A DNA stretch of 64,000 bases from Endothia cerciana (lineage: Eukaryota; Ascomycota; Sordariomycetes; Diaporthales; Cryphonectriaceae): assembly GCA_026119935.1 (NCBI GenBank), contig JALRMH010000002.1:496001-560000 (forward strand). The letters run 5' to 3'. Below, one piece after another: positions 12,401 to 24,000 of the stretch. Position 1 is the first letter of the stretch. Every line of letters begins with the position of its first letter. The position numbers were made by a program, and so were the translations under genes. The notes under the pieces are model-generated. The model was given only the letters and a program-made list of their open reading frames with translations. It did not search any database and had not been told where the DNA came from.

Positions 12401-12632
12401 GGTACAGGGACACGGTCTGCTCAGCGGGGCGGACGAGGAAGATCCAGTAGGTGTTGTCGCGTCCCCGGTAGTCCTTGGCCAGGGCCCATGCTTTGGCCTT
12501 GGACTGCCTGGCATTAAACTCAATGACTCCCTTGCTCTCGTTATCGAACTCCCTCAGGACTCCCGAGCTGTGACGCAGGTAGTATTCCTCGGCGGAGTCG
12601 AAGACGTATAGGGGCGTCATTCGGGGGGACAT
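9404..12632 (-). CDS. superfamily 1 (Upf1-like) P-loop helicase with Q/P-rich C-terminal tail
   Basis: Predicted 1029-residue protein from exons 12632-11157, 11097-10389 and 10308-9404. Introns are 59 and 80 bp; the first splits exactly between helicase motif III residues, giving WIFSG-DHRQ. Motifs in order: Walker A GGPGAGKT (about 276-283), Walker B VIFDESPHA (DES about 466-468), motif III SGDHRQ (about 491), motif V-like ARTIDTVQGGEADFVF, and motif VI DPNRLNVALTRAR (about 710-721). These place it in the AAA_12/Upf1-like SF1B group that unwinds RNA or DNA. The first 250 residues match no domain I know. The third exon is a low-complexity tail rich in Gln, Pro, Ala and Lys, probably disordered. 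It stands alone, without an obvious partner, and resembles the lineage-specific helicases that expand in some filamentous fungi. The start is the first ATG of a continuous frame; the second ATG four codons later is possible. Confidence 0.8.
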
Positions 12633-14533
12633 CTTGGGCGGTGAAATGAGAACGAGGTGACCGCCGCTCGCTACGAAGAGGGTCGCGTTAGCTCACGTCA
12701 GGGAGTGAGGATAGAGGTTTAGACCAAATGTGTTCAACCGCATGTGTTCCAGTCCTCAGCGCAGGTGGTGGACGGCTAGTCGAGATGGGAAGGGGGAAGG
12801 AATGAACCGAGTCAGGAGGGGACTGGGAAAACAAGAGGTTGGGATGGAAGGGATGGCGGAGAGCCTCAAGTAGGTTTTGAGCGGACTGTATGGTTGTAGA
12901 AGGAGGAATGGTCTCACCTGTAACGTAGCCTTGTTGAGTGTCTCTCCTTCTCGTGAACACCACAAAGGGCCGCAGGGGTGGTGGTGGAGAGCAGGCAGTG
13001 CTCTCTGGTGGGATGTGCTAGACCTGCTTGTGAAGTTTGACGGCCAAGCAGAAGCTCTCCGAGAAAGGCATCTGTGTTTTCCAAGGAGCCCGGAAGAAGG
13101 GTAAAGGAAGGAGCTGATTTCGTCTTGCAGCAACTGCAGCCCAGGGCCAGGTGGCGATCTGAAATCTTAGAGCTTCTGGGCACGCATCTACTGCCAGGAG
13201 AGTCTCGACAAACTAAGGTCCATTCAATCTTTGTGATGGCAATTATCAGGCGAGGGGTCGTCATTCCCAACTAGACATCAGGTCAAGGGGTGCATTCATA
13301 CTCCCGGGCAATGTTCACAACGGCACATCAGCTTGAGGAACACCTTGGACTTGTCTGGGCCTCGCTTGCCATTAGCTACTGAGACCTCCGACTCCTTTCT
13401 GGGCTGGTCAGGCAGTGCGGACAGCTAGTTCATGATCGAACCCTGTGGGCGGGACAGGGATATCATATAGAAGACCTAGTCACCTAGAGCTCTGCTTCTC
13501 TTTCCTATGCGTCCCACCACATCTTCTTTAGGTCGTCCCTGTCTCTCCTCGAGGAATAGGGCCGGGGAGTGGAGGCCATATGGGTTGGGCTCACATTGCA
13601 GCCAGATTTAGGGGTGATTACGAGCCCAGCAGCTGGGTCATATCAACTCACCTAACAAATGTGAAAGACTCCCTGCTTTTCTCTCGCGATACTTGAGCAT
13701 TGAATTTGAGCAGATACGGGTTTGGTGCTCGACGGTTTTAGGCCCCTCCATCGATTCCCATACGAACTACGACGCTGCAGACTCAGGAGGACAGGGCGGT
13801 GAAAACCCTCTCTTGTAAGGCTGACGAGTATTTCGTCCTCCAGACCTCCCTCCTCAGCCGTGCGCAGCCTGATACGTCCCGCCCATGGTCGGGCAGGGAA
13901 AAGTGGCCCATCAATAGCAGGCCCAATCTGCCCTTGACAGACCCTTGAGACCCACGTAGTGAATACAGGATGGAAATCAACACACAGGGTTTAAAAACAA
14001 TAAGGAATACTAAGAGGACGAACGAGCGGGATCGGCGAGGTGCTAAAAGAAGGCAGCTCAGGTTCCACCAACTCGAAAGTCCGTCTCTCTGCGTCTACAT
14101 GGGTTCTGCAGGTCAGCATCCCCTCGTTATTGGTGCTTAAGCACTCCATGCTAGGCCTGGTGCATACAAGTCGTGGAGATGACCGCAGGAGTGATAGCAG
14201 AGGCCCTCATGGCTCGAGCCGAAATAGGAATGACGGCTCGTCTTTGCGGGTCAGTGATAATGTTGGAAGCCGCTGAGGGAACGTTACTGTACTCGGTACT
14301 GGATGAGTTCGCCCTGTTGCAGACCGCTTAAGCTTGCAGACGATGGCGAAATCACGCTGCGATATTTCGATAAGCGGGTCATCTAGCATCTGGCGAACTT
14401 TGCAGGTGGCGGTAAAGTCGTAGACTAAGGTTATTTCAACGGTACTGCCCACGAGTGAATGCCTCAGATTAGCATTTTATGACGCCTCGGCTCGAGTCCG
14501 CGGATCGCCAGAACATATCACTTTGGATTGAAG
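12633..14533. other. intergenic region between divergent genes
   Basis: About 1.9 kb between the helicase and the GH28 gene, read as two promoters. I found no exon chain, tRNA or repeat longer than simple runs. Confidence 0.5.
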
Positions 14534-16205
14534 ATGAAGGTTGCCAACGCTGTACTGTTTGCTCTACCCCTCGCGGGAGCCCAAACTCGGGATATTAAGA
14601 CGTGCACTATTCCCGCGAGCGGAGATGGGACCGACGACGCCCCGGCTATCCGGCAAGCTTTCCAAGATTGCGGCACGAATGGCCGCATTGTCTTTCAGGA
14701 GAACACCACCTACGACATACAGACAGTACTACAGCTTCACAACCTCAGCAATGTTCAGGTGGACCTGAGAGGCACCCTTCTTGTATGCCCTGGCCTGTCC
14801 GCTTCAACCGCGGGAGTGGTTAACGTCTGACAGAGTAGCAGTTTTCGACCGATGTCCGCTACTGGATCCAGCATGGCTCGCATTACTACTTCCAAAATAT
14901 CTCCACTGCGATGGAATTCTCAGGTGAAGACATTACCATCGATGGGCATGAGACCGGAGTGATCGATGGCCAGGGACAAGTGTGGTATGACCTGGCTCTG
15001 GGAATAGGCGGGCTCTTTGGGCGCCCTATCCCGTTCTGCCTGCGGAACGTCTCAAATGCTGTGGCCAAGAACTTTAAGATTCTACAGTCCGGGAAATGGT
15101 AGGTCCATTACGTGGACTACTGCTCCTTGGGGTCATCGCGCTGGTGCTGACGATATTGCAGGAATTTTGTGATGGTGGAGTCGAAAAATATTCTGGTGGA
15201 CAATATCTACCTTTCGAGCACTTCGGATGATTATCAAGTACTTCATCACCTGAACGACAATTCTTCAACTTTGATTGATCTTGGTGATACAGGCAAATCC
15301 TGGCAACCTGGGCAACACTGATGGGTTTGATACCATTAACAGCGATAACATCACGATCCAAGTAGGCCAGGTAGCTTGTTTTAGCAACTTTTGACCATAA
15401 GTGCTAACGGGGGCGATAGAACAGCTACGCCAATACCGGAGACGACTGTGTCAGCTTCAAGCCAGGCAAGCCTCCAACTACGATTCAGCCTTCCTTCCCC
15501 TAGAGGTCTCATACTTACACCAGCCTATAGGATCGACGAACATCCATGTCAAGAATCTTACCTGTGTAAACACGGCTGGTATCGCAATCGGGAGCCTTGG
15601 ACAATATGAAGGCGTGTTCGACCTGGTAGAGAACATCACGGCAGAGGATGTCTCGGTAAGAGTTCTAATCACAAGGTGTCTTGTTTGCTAATATACTCAT
15701 GATTGGCCGAACAGCTCATAGGAAGCCGTACTGGCGCATATCTGAAAACGTACATGGGCAAGGCAACGTACTACCCTCCCCAAGGAGGAGGCAACGGAAC
15801 AGGATCGGTCAAGAACGTTTGTAAGTCCAGATTTCATCCAATTGTTCATCAATAAGCGTGATTGAAGTTGACATTACATGAGTGTTCAAAAATTTCTACA
15901 TCGAAAACATCACAACCGCTCCCGTGCTCATTCAGCAGTGCTCTGCTTGGGCCGGTTGGGGAGTGCCATCATGCGCCGAGTATCCTGCGACCGGGTTCAC
16001 GTTTGACAATATCACCTGGACCAACTTCACCGGCTGGATGAACGAATCAGTAGGAACAACAACAGTATCCCTGGCTTGTTCGCCTTATTCGATATGCTCG
16101 AACTTTCAATGGGATGACATTAACGTGTCACCGGCGAATGGGACAGCGACAGGAGAATGCACAAATGTGGAAGGATACGACGACACTTGTGGCAGGTCGA
16201 CTTGA
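14534..16205 (+). CDS. glycoside hydrolase family 28 (polygalacturonase-like), secreted, atypical active site
   Basis: Predicted 416-residue secreted protein from eight exons: 14534-14782, 14842-15098, 15162-15237, 15293-15361, 15420-15465, 15531-15655, 15715-15820, 15883-16205. Every junction keeps frame and rebuilds GH28 signatures. The start is an ATG opening a short signal peptide (MKVANAVLFALPLAGAQ). The right-handed beta-helix body carries GNTDGFDT and NTGDDCVSFKPGSTNIHV, the two motifs that supply the catalytic aspartates, then IAIGSLGQY. Two usual residues are missing: the His of the GHG motif is Ala in CVNTAGIAIG, and the RIK arginine is Tyr in GAYLKTYMG. The intron after exon 5 has a GC donor (CAG/GCAAGC). 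Several N-x-S/T sites suggest glycosylation. GH28 enzymes cut galacturonan or rhamnogalacturonan; this member may have altered or lost activity. Confidence 0.85.
15466..15530 (+). other. GC-AG intron in the GH28 gene
   Basis: The donor is CAG/GCAAGC, the consensus for the rare GC-AG class, and the acceptor is CTATAG. Removing these 65 bases joins DDCVSFKP to GSTNIHV, a conserved GH28 stretch. No GT donor nearby gives the same protein. Confidence 0.75.
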
Positions 16206-17223
16206 CCGGGTACAATCATAATCAACGTACATAATTATGGCCTTGTCCCGGGCACGCAGGGTCAATGGATCCGGTAAATAGAAAACAGCCAGCTTCGCAC
16301 TCGCTTTCGCAAGCACTTTCGAACCGTGTTTCATCCACGGTCATGTTGGTGTCCGGTGTGTGCACACAGCTAAAGGCATATGCGCTACTTCACAGTGTAG
16401 TTGTGCAGGTAATCCGGAGAAAGCACATCTATATCGAAATTTTTGTGACTTCAGCAGCAGATGAGAAGGCTGCCCCGGGGCGGGCTTCTACAGCAAGCAC
16501 TCCGGAATAGTAGCGTTGCATCGAAATGAAATTATCGGTGCGGTTTTCTGACCCGAGGTCTTTTCGTCTTCTCAAAGTAACGGCGCCGGTTTAAGATTCG
16601 GCATCTAACCACGGTTATACAATCCGCCCAATGTTGCACGCAAAAATTTCGATCAGGGGACCTTATCCAGGAGTGCTAGGCTGCAGGCAGTCGAGACGCT
16701 GCAGGTGGCCAAATACATCTTCGCATCCGGGTCTGGACATGGTCGAAATTGATGAGCACTTCATAGTTGGCACTTGGACGTGCGTGCCCGGGGGGTGGGG
16801 GGCGTATCCGCATCTCATAGGCTGCCCTCATCTGAAGTTCACATGCTCGTCGACGGTACCAAAATGTCGGCGATGACATCCCAAATCAAGGTGTTTCCGC
16901 GAAGCGACATTGGGCTCTTAGGATCCTTGGCGTGGCCCTCCTGCAGGCCGCCGTAGCCATGGGGCTCGTCGACTGTTTATGCAGGCCTGTCCAACTCCAA
17001 GTGCATGTGGAAGGCGAGCACGTGGGCACTGCTGCAATATGAACTGAGATTCCTCGCCTCTGCCTTTGCCCAGTAGTGCGCCCGCCTGGTCTGAAAAATC
17101 CAACAACGCCGTCCGTTCAGGTTTCCCTTGCTCGCACAACCGAAAGCTTGGTCTGGCAGTGTTGTGGCCCGGTTCGAAGCCCTTCCCTGGGAGTAAGGCG
17201 GAAATACTAGGCCCAACCTGAAA
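16206..17223. other. intergenic, no supported gene
   Basis: 3' flank of the GH28 gene and unassigned DNA. Short open frames have no recognisable motif. Confidence 0.5.
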
Positions 17224-17626
17224 ATGGACGGCGAACCACCGTTGAGCCAGGCGGCTACAAGGAGCGACAGCGTCTCTAAGGACCAGATCGTCGTGAAGGA
17301 CGAGAGCAACACATCTCAAGATGTCGAGGTTGCAGCACCCTCAGCCCCTATGCCGGGCAAAAGACAGTCACTGTCAGATCTCTTTACCATCGTGAGTGAC
17401 TCCTGCTCCTTGATCCTGGCGAGGCCTTCCCGCAGCAATGTCATGGTCACAGTTGGTTTCCTTGGCTGTGCAAGTGTCGGGAAATCAGCCAGTATCAGGC
17501 CTGCGCTGGGACGGCCTCATGGGTGAAGAAGACCTGCAGGGGCTGGCTGACGATGTACAGTCGGTCGCGAGCGCAGCCCCTGGACTGCCTACAGAGCCCG
17601 ACAGGGAGAAGGCTGCGGTGCAGTAG
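17224..17626 (+). pseudogene. possible relic of an MFS (phosphate-transporter-like) gene
   Basis: An ATG opens a hydrophilic stretch of about 57 residues ending GKRQSLSDLFTI followed by a good GTGAGT donor. That ending resembles the cytosolic N-terminus before helix 1 in fungal Git1/phosphate-type major facilitators. No membrane-spanning exons follow: within 230 bases the frame instead reaches an acidic tail ending in a stop at 17626. The simplest reading is a gene that lost its whole transmembrane body by deletion. A short functional gene is the alternative. The family link rests on one short motif and is weak. Confidence 0.3.
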
Positions 17627-18622
17627 GATGTCATTGTCGAATTCTTCAAGATGATATTTCATATCATAATGCAATTGTCGTTCTTGGGGTTGTCAATGCT
17701 GTTGGGTGATACAATTTCATCGCATTGTTCGTACGGAATGGAATGGTGGCCCTTTCAGCTTCATATCTGTCGAGGTTTTCCAATATACTGGGAACTGTTG
17801 CTGAGGCTTCTGATGCGATTTGCTGATGTGGTGTTATAGACAGTTGTGTTTGCCCCCTGAAGCACGAATAAGACCTGCATTGGGGGGAAAAGAAAGTTTG
17901 GGGGAGGGGGGCTGATGAGGTCCAGCTCGTTGAAGAGTGACCACTTTGTATACTTTGTAGTGCGCAGCCAATAAAATCCAGAGTTATAGGAGAATATTTT
18001 GTAGGTAAGTCATCGCAATGCTTTATATCGGTCAATTTGTCAATTTTTATCACTACTTATCATCAACACCGCCTGCATGTCTGACTGACTAAGAAATACC
18101 AGTTGAAAATATTGACTCTTGGCTCCCGAGGTTGCCCACTTTTTCTCGCCAAGAGAGATAAAAGCGTGTAGCTCTTCCCTTTCTCAAAGCACCGGCCTTC
18201 ATTCGCGCCTTCGAGAGATAAGGTCGGGCCTTGGCCCAGAGTGCCAAGCGCATGCCATGCCTATTGTGGCCAACACACCAAGATTAGAGCCGTCGAGATC
18301 CTACCTGCTTACTACTGAAAGATGCAAGTATAACCTCGAGTTAAGAGCCTCTTTCCTCTCTTTCGGGTGTCTGTTCAATTTTGCTGCTCATTCAACACCC
18401 TCGCCTCTCAACCTTCTGTACCACGGAGTCGATCAAAACCCCATCAGCTCCGGACTAAACAAGCACTGCGACAACCTGAAGCCATCGAGAAGCCACTACC
18501 ACTGGTGCCCGCTGCTTGGTGCTACGAGAGCGCCCGTCAAGAGGCAGCGGCGCAATTTTCTCGCGATATTCAGGAAAGATTTGTCTCGTAGACAGACCAC
18601 TGGCCGTTTACACACAACTAAG
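17627..18622. other. AT-rich intergenic region and long 5' leader of the purine permease
   Basis: No gene seen in the first half, which is AT-rich. The second half is open in the permease frame back to about 18119, but the conserved protein starts at the ATG at 18623, so this part is read as promoter and leader. Confidence 0.45.
18057..18221. promoter_or_regulatory. cluster of HGATAR sites upstream of the purine permease
   Basis: Three matches to the fungal GATA-factor site lie 400-570 bases before the permease ATG: TGATAA (minus strand, 18057-18062), AGATAA (18156-18161) and AGATAA (18216-18221). Purine transporters in Aspergillus are activated by AreA through such sites; the role here is inferred. 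Confidence 0.4.
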
Positions 18623-20481
18623 ATGACCTGGGTGCATAGCATCAACCAGAGGGTAGCGAGGGGCCCAGTCGGAAAATGGTTCGGGCTCGAAGGCTGCGGG
18701 CACAAGAGGGCCCGGAACGGGTCTTTCTTCCTGACTGAGCTTCGCGCTGGCCTGGCCTGCTTCTTCGCGATGGCCTACATTGTATCAGTAAACGCATCCA
18801 TCGTCGCCGACACCGGTGGCACATGCGTCTGCAATGGTGGAGCCGACGACCCGGTGTGCGACAATAATCAGGACTATCTCCTGTGCGTGAACGAGATCAA
18901 GAGGGACCTGGTCACTGCCACGGCAGCAATATCTGCGCTGGCATCATTCTTCATGGGCTTGTTTGCAAATTTGTAAGTGGCTTGTGCTCGAGGACATGAG
19001 CAGTGGCTGACGTCGCTGTAAGGCCCGTTGGACTCGCCCCGGGGATGGGCCTGAATGCTTATTTCGCCTACACCGTGGTCGGATACCATGGCACTGGAAC
19101 AGTTCCTTACCAGGTCGCATTAACAGCCATCTTTGTTGAAGGCTGGATCTTCTTCGCCCTCGCCCTGTTCGGTATGCGCCAGTGGCTCGCGCGCGCTATC
19201 CCCCGCTCTATCAAGCTGGCAACGTCGGTCGGCATCGGCCTGTTTCTGACACTCATTGGTCTCACTTACTCGGAGGGTATCGGCCTCATTGTTGGTGCGA
19301 CAGACACGCCAACCGAGCTGGCTGGCTGCGTTGATGCTTTGCGCGACCCGGATACCGGTCTGTGTCCTGACGGAGCCAAGATGCGCAACCCTCGGATGTG
19401 GATCGGCATCTTTTGCGGCGGAATCTTGACAAGTCTGTTGATGATGTACCGGGTCAAGGGAGCGATTTTATTCGGCATCGTTCTGGTGTCCATCATATCA
19501 TGGCCTCGCGGGACCGATGTCACGTACTTCCCCTATACAGCGACCGGTGATGACTCGTTCAACTTCTTCAAGCAAGTGGTCAGCTTCCATCAGATCTCCA
19601 AGACCCTGAATGTACAGGAATGGAGCATCGCAAGCTATGGCGGCCAGTTTGGGCTGGCGCTGATAACCTTCCTCTATGTCGACATTCTGGACTGTACCGG
19701 TACGCTGTACTCGATGGCCAGGTACGCAGACTTGATCGATCCTGCGACACAGGATTTTGAGGGTTCAACTTTGGCGTAGGTCTAGCTTCTCCAACCCGAT
19801 CGTATAATTATCTACTAACTCTCGGCTTTTAGATATATGGTTGATTCGGTCTCCATTTCCATCGGTGCTCTTCTCGGCTGTCCACCGGTCACAGCCTTTG
19901 TCGAGTCCGGCGCTGGCATCGGCGAGGGGGGCAAGACCGGTCTTACGGCCATGACGGCGGGAATCTGCTTTTTCATTTCAATCTTCTTTGCTCCGATCTT
20001 CGCTTCTATCCCACCTTGGGCGACGGGCTGTGTGCTCATCCTTGTGGGGTGCATGATGACCCTCTCTGTCACGGAGATCAACTGGCTCTACCTTGGCGAC
20101 AGCATTCCCGCTTTCGTCACCATCGCCCTGATGCCGTTTTCTTATTCGATCGCAGACGGGCTCATCGGTGGTATCTGCACTTACATAGTACTCAACACGA
20201 CAGTCTGGGTGCTGGAGAAGGTCTCGGGCGGACGGGTGGTCCCACCCAACAAGCACATGAGAGAAGAGTGGACGTACAAAATTCCCGGTGGAGTCTTGCC
20301 ACCTTGGATGAAGAGGCTAGCCAGGGGTAAGAAGGACTTCTGGAGAGATGATGAGTCGGGTGAAGTCGTGGGCCAAGGAGAAACCAGGACGAGTGAGAGT
20401 CTTCGAGACGGACATGAGGCCGAGAAAGTACTGGCTACCGAGGATGTCGCAGGCGCAGTGAGCGACAAGGGCGAGAAATAA
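18623..20481 (+). CDS. azgA: AzgA-like purine (hypoxanthine/adenine/guanine) permease
   Basis: Predicted 583-residue plasma-membrane H+/purine symporter from exons 18623-18972, 19023-19775 and 19833-20481; both introns are short (50 and 57 bp) and keep frame. The length fits the AzgA family (NAT/NCS2-related NCS2B group). Visible marks are ELRAGLACFFAMAYIVSVNASI in helix 1, a Cys-rich extracellular loop (TGGTCVCNGG...VCDNN), APGMGLNAYFAYTVVG, LYVDILDCTGTLYSMAR and the substrate-pocket segment CPPVTAFVESGAGIGEGGKTGL. About a dozen hydrophobic helices are evident, followed by a charged cytosolic C-terminus of about 80 residues. The ATG was chosen because family similarity begins with its first helix-proximal residues. 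Upstream GATA sites suggest nitrogen control. Confidence 0.92.
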
Positions 20482-20947
20482 ACAGACCGGAAGGCTCTCC
20501 AACATATTTCTGGCCGGAAGAAGCCTAGCTGCCTATAATATTGGATAACTTAAGGGCACGGATTGAGAGATGGCGAACATCTCGTAGATCAATCGGAAGG
20601 GCTAGAATCATTCAGCTTGAGGTACGGCTTCTGCAATCGGAAATATCTGTACGCGGAACATATCCAGACCTAGAAAATCCATGCCAGGGCGCATTCCAGG
20701 CCAACACTACTTCACTTACTGCGGGTTGACCGTCTTCTGAAGCAGTCATACACTCTGTCCCGAATGCCTTACTTTTCCACCTTGCCTTTGACAGGATGCA
20801 CGCACTGAGCAGGTGTGTTGAATCTTCTGACGTTCCTGGTGTGTGTGCGTCGTAGTAAATATTTCCGGGTATTCCGAACGCCGCCGGCTCCACCATATTT
20901 TGCATACAAGAGCCATTTGTGCGCGGCACGATCCAACGATCAAAACT
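20482..20947. other. intergenic, no supported gene
   Basis: 3' flank of the permease gene and 5' flank of the tRNA gene. Nothing protein-like seen. Confidence 0.5.
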
Positions 20948-21019
20948 GGTCCGTTGGCCCAATGGCAAGGCGTCTGACTACGAATCAGGAGATTGCAGGT
21001 TCGATCCCTGCACGGATCA
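20948..21019 (+). tRNA. tRNA-Arg (anticodon ACG)
   Basis: A 72-nt intronless cloverleaf. The acceptor stem pairs GGTCCGT with ACGGATC (one G-T pair) and the discriminator is A. The D arm contains the A box TGGCCCAATGG. The anticodon stem TCTGA/TCAGG encloses loop CTACGAA, giving anticodon ACG (reads CGU, and CGC/CGA after inosine modification). The T arm is GCAGG-TTCGATC-CCTGC, containing the B box GGTTCGATCCC. No CCA is encoded, as expected for a nuclear gene. Confidence 0.93.
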
Positions 21020-21058
21020 ATTCATTCAGGAACGAGTGCGTTACCAAGTGCACGATGA

Positions 21059-21076
21059 TTTTCTTTTTCTTTTTTT
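21059..21076 (+). terminator. T-rich RNA polymerase III termination tract
   Basis: Runs of four, five and seven T residues begin 40 bases after the tRNA. They are the first T4-or-longer runs downstream and so the probable Pol III stop, although the distance is longer than usual. Confidence 0.5.
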
Positions 21077-24000
21077 GCGGTGTTTTGGATCCTCGAGAGA
21101 GGGGTTGCTGGGAGCGTTTCCACATGACCCTCTACTATTTCAGACGGAGTCGTGATACGCTATGTGTGCAGCTCTATCGGGTCCATGCAGAGATCACTCA
21201 TCAGGTGGCTGGATATGTTTCCTTCGGTGGATTCCGGCTGACTTCAAATCAGAGGTGAACAACTACTTGGGCAATGAAACAGCCCATAGACACTGACGCC
21301 ACAGGAGGAAGAAATTGGGGCCAGATGTCCTGAAGAAACACTTCTCTCGAGTGACACTCCTCCATCGGACTAAACATGTAATAGCCGTTTCGGTATCAAT
21401 AGATGACCACAATGCCACAAGCACTTCCCGTTTCTTTCCATTACCTTTGAGCATTAGAACTCTTGAGCAGTTCTGAAGGACTTGCCTGTAGTGTAACCTC
21501 TAGGAAGACCCAGTGGGCGTAGTATGGCTCCCCAGAAATCAGGATATCAAGGTTAGCCGACATGCGATTTATCTTGTCAGCACTAACACGGCCCTGTTGT
21601 ATGTTATATACACCTCATAGTAGTCTCTGCCGTCCGCATGGAATCGGTGCTCCTTTGTAAACTCTCCGCGAAATGGACCCCAAATACGCGGTTCAACGTC
21701 TTGTACCGGCAGCGCCGGATCTCACGGCGGCACCCCATACAGCTAAGTACGCATCTAGTGTTCGAGACGGAGGCAGTCTCTGCAGCCAGCGGAATTATAC
21801 AGGTGGTAGCGTATGAGCCGTCCGAGTCAGAACCACCCTTGTTCCATCATCAATAAAAACGTCGTTGATCAGAATCGTGACCAACGTCACACCCTGGTCT
21901 TTGCTGGTTCTAGGGGGTAATTATACGATTGGGACAAGTGCAGCCGCGGTTCGGTGGTCTCGATAACAGCTTGGCTCGTCGGACGTGGTTGTTGATGAAA
22001 GCGTGAAAGTCGCGGCGGGGCATCTGGGAAAGACGAAAGTGGCCCAAGGTAGCGACCCAAAGATTTTGAGCGTTGACTGGACTGAGGATGGACGTGAACT
22101 CAGGCACGCGTCTCTCGTAGTCCTCCCAATAGGACGAGAAGGAGAAATGCCCCTTTAGGAGCGGCCCTTGGTACTGATTCATGAAGTCGTCTACCTGTGC
22201 TGGACTCCGAAGATTGGACCATCCGGCTACAAATTCTCGTCAGATGATGCCTTTGCAGACCTTGCAAACATGCGTGGACTGGTTCAAGGCCTGGACGACG
22301 ACAAGTACTGAACGCAGGAAGGGAGGGACTTTTCTATAGTCCATAGCGGAGAGGATGATGAAAATCTAGACAGTAGTAAAAAGAAGAACGGGGGGAGAAA
22401 GGGGGGGAAAGCACCAAAAACCAGTAAACGGAGAGTTGTTACCGGACTCGCAACCTTGGAAGTTGTGTGTATGAAGAACTGGGAGCATGAGCGGGCGGAC
22501 AGAATCTTGAGAGACCCAGCCAGCCGCAACGCGTGGGGAGGTGTTCAATTTATAATACGTCGACCACGGGAACTACTACTTTGTCCCTCGTGCCGAGGTC
22601 TCAAGTGCATCCGAAGATAGAGACCTTGCAGAATCGTCACAATATCATTAGCTGGACACAATGCTATTCTTGAACCGCTTTGTCTGGTCAGCAGAGAATC
22701 AGTCTTCGCAGGGCCCTCACCAATCCCTCCCCTCAAAAAAATATCCGGAGCCTTCTTGTATGCCACCCACATAAGTGGACAATATTGGGAACCTGGTACG
22801 GAGAATTTATCCAGGATGTTGTTCCAGTGGTCTTGTAATAGTCCGCCCAGAATGTGCTCAATACCTGATGGGCAGTGTGGATCAGTCGGCTCTAGTCTAA
22901 TACATACCTTCTGGATGTCACCTATCTGAAGTCAAATCACTCCAATTATTACCATCTAAGGGACAAAGCTATCGTGAATGGAAGCCAATTATACTCCTAC
23001 TAAATAGGACAATATGTCAACAGGCAATTAAGTTGATTTCATAAGTTACAATCACAAGGATATTCGAAGGCTACCATACAGATCCAATATACTAGATAGA
23101 TAGATTAGCATTGCGATATGAGGAACTTACCTTATGCTCTGATTAACACAAAAAAGCAATCGTCTAATGCTGCTACTTATAGGTTGTTGGACCTTGCACT
23201 GCTATTGAGGATGATTCGAGCCCATATGTAAGAAAACGCTTCAAAGGGATCATACCACCCCAACATCTCCCGTGCAGAAGGTGACAATCGAGTCACTGTG
23301 GACTGTACCATCAGTCTGGCCCCATGGTTGAGATAATTGCTCCAGATCCTTTCGAAATGCACCTAGGGTTAGTCCCAGATCTCTGTCTGCTTGACGCTCT
23401 TGTCAGTACATGTGCATCCCGGGCCAAATTCAAGGATGTTCATTCGACCGTGGTGGTTTTCAAAATTGTACCCATGTGTCTAGTGAAAACGTCACAATAC
23501 TAGAAATGTCCCGTGATGACAAACCACAACTGTTGTGCCTTGTCAGCGCCAGAAACGTGGCTGAGCAGCATTGAGGCATTTTCTGTCGAAAATTCATGGG
23601 CCTTCTCTCCCGACAAGTTCAAATATAGACCTTGGCCAAGGTACGGTAGATCTTTGAGGACCTTGTCCAGTGTTGTGCTGTAGTGGTGAGCTATGAAGCT
23701 TCACACGACGTTCCAACAGCAATTTCCGCGAACATGCTGGTTCTCAAATAGAGCTTGTGCAATGTATTCGAGCGGCTTGTAAACAGAAGGGATGTTGTTG
23801 ATGTTCATTGTATCTTCGTCTGTGAACAGAATGTCCTCTCCAGTGACATTCGATTTCGACAAGTTGGAGATGCAGCGGTTTGCTGGAAAAGGCCTTATGG
23901 ATTACCAGCTAAATTACAATGCTATCATAGCTCGGCGGGCACATGCAGATTGGGGGATGACGCATTAGATGATATTAGCGGAGACAAGCCCTTGGTCCGG

